Source: a virus
IMG/VR virus record: IMGVR_UViG_3300010155_000043
Coordinates: 1 to 31,843 of that record
DNA: 31,843 bases
Strand: one strand, 5' to 3'
Shown one piece after another: positions 1-6,819 of the stretch. Position 1 is the first letter of the stretch. Each line of letters opens with the position of its first letter. Both the position numbers and the translations under genes were made by a program. A model generated the notes under the pieces. That model saw only the letters and a program-made list of their open reading frames with translations, was not told the origin of the DNA and did not search any database.

Positions 1-227
1 ACTTCGTAGCATTTAAACCAGAATCTAGAATGCGTATTAATTTACCTATTGTACTACACCATGCTGATCATATGGCTTCTCAAATTGAGTATGAGAGATG
101 GAAGGAGTCGGATACTACATTAGTGACGGAATCAAAACGTAAGGTTCGAAAATCAAGTAGTAAGACAATAAGTAACTCCTCAGAATCTGCAACAGAGCTG
201 TTTAAAGATTTATTTGGAGCTGAATAA
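1..227 (+). CDS. Probable HD-domain phosphohydrolase-like protein, C-terminal part (5' end outside window)
   Basis: The frame is open from base 3, upstream of the first ATG at 30, so this is the end of a longer gene cut by the window edge. The readable part has LPIVLHHADHMASQIEYERW, with a His-His-Ala-Asp-His cluster like the last metal-ligand helix of HD-family hydrolases found in marine T4-like phages. A basic, Ser-rich stretch (KRKVRKSSSK) follows, and the protein ends in TELFKDLFGAE. The family call rests on one short motif and is uncertain. The stop codon overlaps the next ATG by one base (TAATG), so the two genes are translationally coupled. Confidence 0.45.
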   Translation, partial: FVAFKPESRMRINLPIVLHHADHMASQIEYERWKESDTTLVTESKRKVRKSSSKTISNSSESATELFKDLFGAE

Positions 228-502
228 TGTATATTATTATTATATTATCTACCTTATTAGTTGTGTGTGGTTACATTATATTTAATCTACTACGTAAGAT
301 AGAGCGAGTGGAGGATGCATTCACAGAAGCGTCCACATTAAATACAGCATTATATACAGCGCTACGAGGGTTAGTTACTGAGATGGAAAGTATTGATGAA
401 GATGGAGCATTTCAATCAGACGATCAAGTCGGTGGAGTGTTTAAACAATTACGTCATGCTATAACGTCTGTTAGCGAATTATTTACAGAAGAAGAAGAGT
501 AA
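227..502 (+). CDS. Small membrane-anchored protein upstream of the late sigma factor
   Basis: This 91-residue protein starts with a hydrophobic segment at about residues 2-20 (MYIIIILSTLLVVCGYIIF). A positive stretch (RKIER) and a soluble, acidic, helical tail with coiled-coil-like spacing follow, ending in FTEEEE. The likely topology is one N-terminal anchor with the tail in the cytoplasm. A GGAG at 216-219 lies inside the upstream gene, and the start overlaps that gene's stop. Small proteins of this shape next to gp55 are, from general knowledge, common in marine T4-like phages, but no function is known to me. It lies 1 nt before the sigma factor gene and is probably co-transcribed with it. 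Confidence 0.7.
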   Translation: MYIIIILSTLLVVCGYIIFNLLRKIERVEDAFTEASTLNTALYTALRGLVTEMESIDEDGAFQSDDQVGGVFKQLRHAITSVSELFTEEEE

Positions 503-503
503 T

Positions 504-1277
504 ATGACACCAGTAGAGCAATTTTATGAAGATTTAGAAAAGAAGCGTGAAGAAGAGCTTCAACGTAAGTTGATTGAGCAAGTAGAGGGTGTTAAGAAGA
601 AGCGTGGTCGACCGAGAAAAAGTAAGATGTATTTTACGCAAGATACAGAAGATGCTATTATTGCATATAACGCTGAAGTAGATGATAGGTTACGAAATAA
701 AGTATTTAATGAATTTATTTATTATCCATTATTTAAGATGGCAGAGAATTTAATTCATAGATATAAATTTTATCACTTCGACGCACCTACAGCAGATGTT
801 CAATATGAGGTAATTGCTTTTATATTAGAGAAGCTACCGAAATACACTCAAGGTAAAGGTAAAGCGTTTTCATACTTTAGTATAGTTGCAAAAAATTATC
901 TTATTCAAAATAATTATAAGCATTATAATCGTAAAAAAGCAAAAGCGCCTGTACTAGAGATAGATACTAAACGAAGTGTTGTTAATGAAGTTATACGAGA
1001 AGAGATATTATCTGAAACTCAAGACTTTTTTCACTTATTTATAACACACTGTACAGAGAATATTGATGATATTATTAAGTATAAACGAGATATACCAATC
1101 GCGTATGCTTTATTAGAGATATTTACAAATTGTCATAATATAGAAACATATAATAAAAAAGCTTTATATATTATGGTTCGAGAGATGGTAGATGTGAAGA
1201 CACAGTACATAACTCGAGTCGTTAATATATTGAAGGATGAGTATGGTCGACTATACTCATTATATAGAAGTAGGTAG
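504..1277 (+). CDS. 55: Late-transcription sigma factor, T4 gp55-like
   Basis: This is a 257-residue protein, longer than T4 gp55 (185 aa). The core at about residues 60-150 has the layout of the gp55/sigma-70 family: VFNEFIYYPLFKMAENLIHRY, then KLPKYTQGKGKAFSYFSIVA and KNYLIQNNYKHYNRKK. The YFSIVAKNYL segment resembles the sigma region 2 helix that binds RNA polymerase and the -10 element. Such factors direct host RNA polymerase to late promoters. Residues 31-41 (KKKRGRPRKSK) form an AT-hook-like motif around GRP that T4 gp55 lacks as far as I know. The C-terminus is basic (YGRLYSLYRSR), without the hydrophobic-acidic tail that T4 gp55 uses to bind the sliding clamp. The ATG lies 1 nt after the preceding stop. 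Confidence 0.85.
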   Translation: MTPVEQFYEDLEKKREEELQRKLIEQVEGVKKKRGRPRKSKMYFTQDTEDAIIAYNAEVDDRLRNKVFNEFIYYPLFKMAENLIHRYKFYHFDAPTADVQYEVIAFILEKLPKYTQGKGKAFSYFSIVAKNYLIQNNYKHYNRKKAKAPVLEIDTKRSVVNEVIREEILSETQDFFHLFITHCTENIDDIIKYKRDIPIAYALLEIFTNCHNIETYNKKALYIMVREMVDVKTQYITRVVNILKDEYGRLYSLYRSR

Positions 1278-1334
1278 TGCACGATTTACTTCTCGGCAAT
1301 AATGCCAATAATAATTAAATAAAAGGAGATAATT

Positions 1335-1559
1335 ATGGATTCAGTAATTAAGCAAGTCTCAGGATTTTTCACAGGTTTAACAACACTATTTTTAGCGGTT
1401 ATTCCAGTACTAGTTCTTTGGACAATCTTAACTGGTGGTGCTGTATTCGGAATGGATGTAGCAGCTAACTTAACAGCCTTTATTACGCAATTAGGTAATA
1501 GTGGGTTCGTTGGATTAGTGGTACTAGTATTACTAGCATCATTCTTTACGAAGAAGTAG
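1335..1559 (+). CDS. Small two-helix membrane protein, probably strongly translated
   Basis: This 74-residue protein has two hydrophobic helices (about residues 11-33 and 57-71), separated by a glycine-rich, weakly polar loop (TGGAVFGMDVAANL), and ends in FFTKK. A strong ribosome binding site, AAAAGGAG (1320-1327), lies 7 nt before the ATG. A clear intrinsic terminator follows 17 nt after the stop, so the gene is the last of its unit. The size, two helices and charged ends would fit a small holin or another inner-membrane protein. No lysis gene lies nearby, so the role stays open. The gene itself is well supported. Confidence 0.75.
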   Translation: MDSVIKQVSGFFTGLTTLFLAVIPVLVLWTILTGGAVFGMDVAANLTAFITQLGNSGFVGLVVLVLLASFFTKK

Positions 1560-1575
1560 TTTTTGAATTACAATA

Positions 1576-1606
1576 AAGGAAAAGCGCTTTTATAGCGCTT
1601 TTTTTT
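1576..1606 (+). terminator. Rho-independent terminator
   Basis: A perfect 8-bp stem, AAAGCGCT (1581-1588) with AGCGCTTT (1594-1601), closes a 5-nt loop and is followed by a run of T (to 1606). A-rich bases before the stem extend the pairing with the T run. It ends the transcription unit containing the late sigma factor and the two-helix protein, just before the next gene start. Confidence 0.9.
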
Positions 1607-1608
1607 AT

Positions 1609-1626
1609 TTGTATATTTATATACAA
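1609..1626. promoter_or_regulatory. Candidate late-promoter-like motif with perfect dyad
   Basis: TTGTATAT-TT-ATATACAA is a perfect inverted repeat. It contains GTATATTTAT (1611-1620), which recurs in three other gene gaps. It lies between the terminator and the start codon at 1636. Read on the - strand it contains TATAAATA, the T4 late promoter consensus. That it is a promoter, and in which direction, is inference. Confidence 0.45.
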
Positions 1627-1635
1627 GGAGTACAT

Positions 1636-1986
1636 ATGAGCGAAGAATCAGAAGAAATATTTAAAGGTAAATCGTTTAAGAATTTACTAGAAGATATATA
1701 CAATAATTCTAAGAAGAAAGAAGTGCAGATTCAGATACTTATTACTGAATTAAAACCTATGATTAAAAATATAGGTGATGCAATAATTATTGTTCCATTG
1801 ATTAAGGATTATATGGAGATTGCAGTAAAAAACGATGAAGCATTAATTAAGATGGCAGCTATTGTTCAGAAAGCACAAGGTAGGTCTAGCGGCGGTGATG
1901 ATGGATTAATGTTAACAGAACAAGAGAAGCGTCAGTTAATGGAAGAGGTAGAGAAGGTAGGCGATAGTGTCAAAGTACATAAATAA
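1636..1986 (+). CDS. Small conserved T4-like phage protein of unknown function
   Basis: The product is 116 residues if read from ATG 1636. An upstream in-frame TTG at 1609 is rejected because it falls in the dyad motif, whereas AAGGAG at 1625-1630 is well placed for 1636. The protein is mostly helical and charged. A hydrophobic central part (ELKPMIKNIGDAIIIVPLIK) precedes a polar Ser/Gly-rich hinge (GRSSGGDDG) and an acidic-basic C-terminal helix. There is no signal peptide or catalytic motif. The gene opens the tail/baseplate unit and overlaps the next start by 20 nt. Its place suggests a tail assembly or structural role, but I do not recognise a named family. Confidence 0.7.
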   Translation: MSEESEEIFKGKSFKNLLEDIYNNSKKKEVQIQILITELKPMIKNIGDAIIIVPLIKDYMEIAVKNDEALIKMAAIVQKAQGRSSGGDDGLMLTEQEKRQLMEEVEKVGDSVKVHK

Positions 1987-2992
1987 ATATAGTTCAAAAT
2001 CTAGAGTAGATAGAGATCAATCTAGGTTAATCGATGTACCTGTTAATACTACTACAACAATAGGATCTGTTATTGACGTAATATCGCAAAACGGTAATAG
2101 TGTTGGAGATATTATAGTTGCTATAAAGAATGAAGATGGTACATTTACTAATAAAGTTGCTTCACCAATATCACCTCACTTCATATCACTACCATTACCA
2201 AACGAGCGAGTATCATTAATGAAAGATGGTACATCTAGTAAGTGGTATTATTTAACTCCATTATCTAAAAATGGATCTGTTAATCATATGGGTAATGGTA
2301 TTAAACGTGTATTTGAGCAAGATACATCTACATTATATACAGGTAAAACATTTACACCATCACCATCTTTACGATCTCTTAATATACACGAAGGTGATAC
2401 TATTTTTCAAGGACGTAGTGGTCAAAGCATACGATTCGGTAGTAAGCGTGAACAGACAAACACTCCATGGAATTCAGATAGTGATGAAGGATTACCTATC
2501 ATCACAATTAGATCAGGCGTATCTCAAATCGAAAACCTAGATACAGATTTCTCTTCTATATATCTAACATCCGGTCAATCACTACCGATAGTACTTAAAA
2601 GCTTAATCCCCGCTACATATATAAAGCCAGAGATATATGCTGATAATCAAATCGTAATAACTAGTGATAGATTAATGCTTTATAGTCAAGAGGATAATGT
2701 TGTAATTTCTAGTGCAGCAGATGTAGGGATATCAACATCTAAATGGGCTATCGATATATCTACAATGGCGGATCAAATATCATTACTATGTGAACATGTA
2801 ATAGCACTCGCTGGTGAGCTAAGTAATCAGGGGCTATACTCTGCTACATCAACACACGTATCAGCTGGACCAGGAGCTCCAACAGCTCCATCACAGAATG
2901 CTCCGCAATTTAATATGATATACAATCAAGCAACAAATATTAGAAGTCAAGTGCAGCAAATTAAAAATAATATAGATAATATGAAACAGTAA
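1967..2992 (+). CDS. Baseplate hub/needle-like structural protein (gp5-type OB domain, no lysozyme)
   Basis: This 341-residue protein starts at GTG 1967, inside the end of the previous gene, with a purine-rich GAGAAGGTAG upstream. Residues about 20-100 look like an OB-type beta domain as in gp5/VgrG-like hub proteins (IGSVIDVISQNGNSVGDIIV, then LPLPNERVSL). The middle carries GDTIFQGRSGQSIRFGS, which I associate with a conserved structural protein of marine T4-like phages. Residues about 225-255 (IVITSDRLMLYSQEDNVVIS) resemble the beta-strand repeats of a needle. The C-terminal 70 residues are Ala/Pro/Gln-rich and end in a helix. I see no lysozyme domain. It probably sits at the tail tip or baseplate centre, and its place before gp25 and gp6 agrees with this. 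Confidence 0.55.
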   Translation: MSKYINKYSSKSRVDRDQSRLIDVPVNTTTTIGSVIDVISQNGNSVGDIIVAIKNEDGTFTNKVASPISPHFISLPLPNERVSLMKDGTSSKWYYLTPLSKNGSVNHMGNGIKRVFEQDTSTLYTGKTFTPSPSLRSLNIHEGDTIFQGRSGQSIRFGSKREQTNTPWNSDSDEGLPIITIRSGVSQIENLDTDFSSIYLTSGQSLPIVLKSLIPATYIKPEIYADNQIVITSDRLMLYSQEDNVVISSAADVGISTSKWAIDISTMADQISLLCEHVIALAGELSNQGLYSATSTHVSAGPGAPTAPSQNAPQFNMIYNQATNIRSQVQQIKNNIDNMKQ

Positions 2993-3002
2993 ATCCAAGT
3001 CG

Positions 3003-3013
3003 CGTATATTTAT
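3003..3013. promoter_or_regulatory. Candidate late-promoter-like motif
   Basis: CGTATATTTAT lies in the 44-nt gap between the needle-like gene and the next gene, 23 nt before the ATG at 3037. It is one of four copies of GTATATTTAT, all in gene gaps. The promoter role is inferred from position and recurrence. Confidence 0.4.
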
Positions 3014-3036
3014 TATATGATAGTACAGGAGATTAT

Positions 3037-3435
3037 ATGAAATCAAAACAATTAGCACAATTAATTCGTAAACTTGTTAAAGAAGAAGTACAGAAACAGG
3101 TGCGTAGTGTATTAGCAGAACAGTCTGCAAAAAATGCCTCCTTTATGGAAATGCAGCAACCTGCACCGGAATTTAAGGAAGCAAAGAAGTTTACTGCAAA
3201 CTCTGCATTAAACGATATACTTAATGAGACAGTTCAGTCTACAGACTATGATACGCTAAAAACATTTAATTCATCAGATGCAAGAGCTGGGTTTGCAGCA
3301 ATGCAAGGTCCTATGGGATCTAATCCTATACCTGATAAAGATATTAGTGGTGCACCTATGAATCCGAGTAAAGTAACACCAGATTTAATGAAAGCATTAA
3401 CTCGAGATTATTCAGAATTAGTAAAGCGATTTTAA
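3037..3435 (+). CDS. Small helical protein of unknown function in the baseplate block
   Basis: This 132-residue protein has a good ribosome binding site (CAGGAG) 7 nt before the ATG. The first 30 residues form a highly charged amphipathic helix (KQLAQLIRKLVKEEVQKQVR), a likely oligomerisation or docking segment. The rest is polar and probably partly disordered, with Met/Gly/Pro-rich parts (MQGPMGSNPIPDKD), and ends in a short helix (MKALTRDYSELVKRF). No catalytic motif or membrane segment is present. It lies 12 nt upstream of gp25 and is probably co-expressed with the wedge genes, so a small structural or assembly protein is plausible. I do not recognise the family. Confidence 0.7.
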   Translation: MKSKQLAQLIRKLVKEEVQKQVRSVLAEQSAKNASFMEMQQPAPEFKEAKKFTANSALNDILNETVQSTDYDTLKTFNSSDARAGFAAMQGPMGSNPIPDKDISGAPMNPSKVTPDLMKALTRDYSELVKRF

Positions 3436-3447
3436 TAAAAGTAAAAT

Positions 3448-3852
3448 ATGCCAAACAAGAAGATAAATCCTTTAGATTTTAAGAACGATGTAGCTATCGG
3501 AGTAGGTTTACCTATGAACTCTTCTGTTGGCGGATTTAAGTTAAATTATTTAACAGAAGATCAAATACATTCTAATCTAAAGAATTTAATCTTAACTATG
3601 AAAGGTGAAAGATTAATGCATCCCTCGTTCGGCTCAGGATTATATAACTTGCTATACGAACCTGCAATTGAAGGAAATTTATCCTCAATGGCAATAGATA
3701 CAGTTAGAGAGTCGGTTAGTGAGTGGATGCCGTTCGTAACTATAAAAAATGTATCTGTAGAATTTGATAATAATACTGCTAATGTATTAATTAGTTATGA
3801 AGTACAAGAATTAGATATTAAGAAGATTTTAGATATGACTGTTAAGGTATAA
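3448..3852 (+). CDS. 25: Baseplate wedge protein gp25
   Basis: This 134-residue protein matches the gp25/GPW family (T4 gp25 is 132 aa). The family core is clear: LTEDQIHSNLKNLILTMKGE, RLMHPSFGSGLYNLLYEP, and a closing beta segment (ANVLISYEVQELDIKKILD). In T4, gp25 ties the gp6/gp7 wedge to the sheath-starting proteins at the baseplate core. The stop codon overlaps the gp6 start by one base, so the two wedge genes are translationally coupled, as in many T4-like and P2-like tail clusters. Confidence 0.92.
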   Translation: MPNKKINPLDFKNDVAIGVGLPMNSSVGGFKLNYLTEDQIHSNLKNLILTMKGERLMHPSFGSGLYNLLYEPAIEGNLSSMAIDTVRESVSEWMPFVTIKNVSVEFDNNTANVLISYEVQELDIKKILDMTVKV

Positions 3853-5726
3853 TGATGGCAGAAGTTAAAAGAGATGTAAAATATATTAATAAGGATTTCT
3901 CTGAATTCAGAACAAACCTTATTGAGTATGCAAAAAATTATTTCCCAAAGACGTATAATGATTTTAATGAAACATCACCGGGTATGATGTTTATTGAGAT
4001 GGCGTCATATATAGGAGATGTATTATCATATTATACAGATTATAATATGAAAGAGACAATGTTACATCATGCACAAGAAAAGAAGAATGTATATAATATT
4101 GCTCAAACATTTGGATATAAGCCTAAGCTAGCTTCATCAGCTAATGCTACAGTAGATGTGTTTCAGTTAGTACCAAACTCCGGTACAGGGGCCAGCTCAA
4201 GACCAGATTTTGATTATGCATTTACTCTAGAGAAGGGAGCTCAATTTAATACATCTACAAATATAGTATTTAGAACAACAACGCCAGTTAATTTTGCTCA
4301 CTCTAGCTCAACTTCACCGACTGATGTATCTGTATACCAGATTAATAACACTACTGGTCAACCAGAGCAATACTTATTAAAAAAATCAGTATCAACTATT
4401 AGTGGTGAGATAAAAACAAAAACAGTAACAGTAGGAAGCGCTGATCCGTACTTGAAAGTGCTAGTTGATGATAAAAATATAATAGGTATAGAGTCTATTG
4501 TTGATGGAGATGGAAATACGTGGTATGAAGTTCCGTATCTAGCACAGGATACTATATTCGGCGAAACTGTTAATTCAGAAGCTCAAGATCCTACATTAAG
4601 TGTAGGTGCTGTAAGCGCTCCTTATATATTAAAATTAATAAAAACTTCACGACGATTTATAACTCGAGTAACAGAAGATGATAAAATTGAGATACAGTTC
4701 GGTTCCGGTATATCATCAAATCCAGATGAAGAAATAATACCAAATCCAGATAACGTAGGATCACCTCTACCAGGTAATGTAAATAACTTAGATACCTCAT
4801 TTGATCCTGCAAACTTCTTATATACTAATACATACGGACAATCACCATATGATACTACATTAACAATTACGTATATTGTTGGATACGGATTAGATGCTAA
4901 TGTACCTAGTAAGACTATAACAAATGTTACATCTAAGACTGCTACGTTCGATGGTACTAAAACTCTATCACACGCATTGAAGCAAACAGCTGAAGATTCA
5001 CTCGAAATAAGTAATCCGCTACCTGCGACTGGAGGGACAAGTGTTGAGTCGTTAGATGAAATTAAAAATAATGCTCTAGCTAATTTTAGTACACAAAATA
5101 GAATGGTAACGAAAGAGGATTATGTTATTAGAGCTCTATCATTACCTAGTAAGTTTGGTAATATAACAAAAGCGTATATAGCATCAGATGAACAACTATC
5201 TGGTGACGATAAACCTATTAATAATCCGTTAGCAGTAAATATGTACGTTCTTGGATATGATAAAAATAAAAATCTAACAGCAGTAAATAATATTACTAAG
5301 CGTAATATTAAAACATATTTATCACAATATAGAATGCTGACAGATGCTATTAATATAAAAGACGGATATATTGTTAACTTTGGTATTGATTTTGAAATTA
5401 CATGCTTAGCTAATCGTAACTCACAATCAGTGTTATTGAAGTGTGTACAAGCTTTAAAAGATAAGTTTAGTATAGATAAGTTATCATTTAGTACACCGAT
5501 TATAACGAAAGACATATATATTGCGATAGCTAATGTTGATGGAGTACAATCTGTAGTAGATGTTAAGCTTATAAATTATTATGATGAAGATAATGGTTAT
5601 TCCGGTAATAAGTATTCATTTGAGTCTGCAACACATAAAGGGGTAATATACCCATCACTCGATCCTTCAGTATTTGAAATAAAATATCCAGACACTGATA
5701 TACGCGGTCGTGTAGTAACATATTAA
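3852..5726 (+). CDS. 6: Baseplate wedge protein gp6 (baseplate J-like)
   Basis: This 624-residue protein is close to T4 gp6 (660 aa). The N-terminus is diagnostic: KYINKDFSEFRTNLIEYAKN, NETSPGMMFIEMASYIGDVL and SYYTDYNMKETMLHHAQ, followed by the 'NVYNIAQTFGYKP' segment. A baseplate J-type core with 'FGSGI' lies near residue 277, and QNRMVTKEDYVIRALSLPSK near residues 415-434. gp6 dimers, together with gp7, build the wedge that triggers sheath contraction. Two tandem ATGs (3852 and 3855) are possible starts, and the first overlaps the gp25 stop. It is followed after 11 nt by the DNRLRE-like gene. Confidence 0.93.
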   Translation: MMAEVKRDVKYINKDFSEFRTNLIEYAKNYFPKTYNDFNETSPGMMFIEMASYIGDVLSYYTDYNMKETMLHHAQEKKNVYNIAQTFGYKPKLASSANATVDVFQLVPNSGTGASSRPDFDYAFTLEKGAQFNTSTNIVFRTTTPVNFAHSSSTSPTDVSVYQINNTTGQPEQYLLKKSVSTISGEIKTKTVTVGSADPYLKVLVDDKNIIGIESIVDGDGNTWYEVPYLAQDTIFGETVNSEAQDPTLSVGAVSAPYILKLIKTSRRFITRVTEDDKIEIQFGSGISSNPDEEIIPNPDNVGSPLPGNVNNLDTSFDPANFLYTNTYGQSPYDTTLTITYIVGYGLDANVPSKTITNVTSKTATFDGTKTLSHALKQTAEDSLEISNPLPATGGTSVESLDEIKNNALANFSTQNRMVTKEDYVIRALSLPSKFGNITKAYIASDEQLSGDDKPINNPLAVNMYVLGYDKNKNLTAVNNITKRNIKTYLSQYRMLTDAINIKDGYIVNFGIDFEITCLANRNSQSVLLKCVQALKDKFSIDKLSFSTPIITKDIYIAIANVDGVQSVVDVKLINYYDEDNGYSGNKYSFESATHKGVIYPSLDPSVFEIKYPDTDIRGRVVTY

Positions 5727-5737
5727 GGTAGCGTGAT

Positions 5738-6817
5738 ATGATTTATTCAATATTTCCATCAAGAGATGCAACAATATATGAAAACTCTGAGAGTTTAAAC
5801 ACTGGTATTGATGAAATACTTGAGTTAACAAAAATCGTATCTTCATCAAAACAGCCGGGTGTATCAAATACTAGGATTCTTATCGATTTTGATACTAGTG
5901 AGATATCTGCATCTGTTGCGTCTGGAGAGATTAGTGGATCAGATGGACTTTCACCTAAGTACTATTTAAAAGTATTTAATTCTATTCAAGACCAAGTACC
6001 TTATTCATATACTCTAGCAGCAGCTCCTATATCACAATCATGGGATATGGGTATAGGTAAATTACCGTATTATCCAAGTGTAGTAGAGGGTGCTAGTTGG
6101 AAATATAGAGATGGTCAAACAGCGGGTACACAGTGGAGTTCATCAGGCGGTACAACAGTAACGGAGTCAGGGTATGTAGTAACACAAGTATTTAATAATA
6201 CAACATATGATATTGAAATGGATGTGTCAACTATTATAACTAGCTCTTGGATTCAAGGGGCATTAGGATATCAAAACAACGGAATCTTAATACAGCGATC
6301 CGGCTCACAGGAAACAGATGGTACTAGGTATGGATCATTAAAATATTTCTCAAAAGAGACACATACTATATTTGCACCACGTCTAGAGGTTAGATGGAAT
6401 GATAGTCAATTTGCTACCGGATCACTAACTGCGTTGACAGGTGATTCAATAGGAGTGTTTACATCAAACTTACAAGGTGAATATAAAGAAGGAGCTAAAG
6501 CAAGAATTCGTTTATTAGGTAGAGAGTTGCACCCTGCAAAAGCATATACAACAACAGCTACCGCAGCTTCACCAAAATATTTACCTTCATCGTCATATTA
6601 CTCGATTGTAGATGTAGCTACAAATACGACTATAGTACCTTATAATACATCATATACAAAAATTAGTTTAGATAGCTCAGGTAACTACTTTAACTTCTGG
6701 ATGAATACACTCCTACCAGAGCGTGTATATAAAATAGAGGTTAGAGTTGATAGTAGACAATATGCTGGTCAACAAGAATACTTTACTTGTGATACTGTAT
6801 TTAAGGTTGTGAGATAA
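5738..6817 (+). CDS. Baseplate-associated structural protein with DNRLRE-like beta domain
   Basis: This 359-residue protein lies in the tail block between gp6 and the long gp7-like gene. The first 220 residues match the layout of DNRLRE/CBM-type beta-sandwich domains: SRDATIYE with NTGIDEILEL at residues 8-30, RILIDFD at 46-52, a Trp-marked stretch (SWKYRDG ... QW, about 120-133), NNGILIQRSGS at 180-190, and KETHTIFAPRLEVRW at 206-220. The remaining 140 residues are another beta-rich part. In bacteria DNRLRE domains occur in extracellular proteins. Here it would be a virion module on the baseplate. By position it could stand in for a peripheral wedge protein such as gp8, but no direct similarity is visible. 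Confidence 0.6.
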   Translation: MIYSIFPSRDATIYENSESLNTGIDEILELTKIVSSSKQPGVSNTRILIDFDTSEISASVASGEISGSDGLSPKYYLKVFNSIQDQVPYSYTLAAAPISQSWDMGIGKLPYYPSVVEGASWKYRDGQTAGTQWSSSGGTTVTESGYVVTQVFNNTTYDIEMDVSTIITSSWIQGALGYQNNGILIQRSGSQETDGTRYGSLKYFSKETHTIFAPRLEVRWNDSQFATGSLTALTGDSIGVFTSNLQGEYKEGAKARIRLLGRELHPAKAYTTTATAASPKYLPSSSYYSIVDVATNTTIVPYNTSYTKISLDSSGNYFNFWMNTLLPERVYKIEVRVDSRQYAGQQEYFTCDTVFKVVR

Positions 6818-6819
6818 TT

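Noticed and set aside
1294-1305. GGCAATAATGCC small inverted repeat before the two-helix gene
   Set aside because: The 4-bp stem is too short to claim an operator or terminator.
1609-1635. TTG start extending the 116-residue protein by nine residues
   Set aside because: The TTG lies in the dyad motif right after the terminator, while ATG 1636 has AAGGAG at the right distance.
2271-2540. His-rich 89-residue frame
   Set aside because: It is fully inside the needle-like gene in another frame, without its own start signal.
5120-5515. Minus-strand 131-residue frame inside gp6
   Set aside because: It lies opposite a conserved gp6 region and has no ribosome binding site or recognisable domain.
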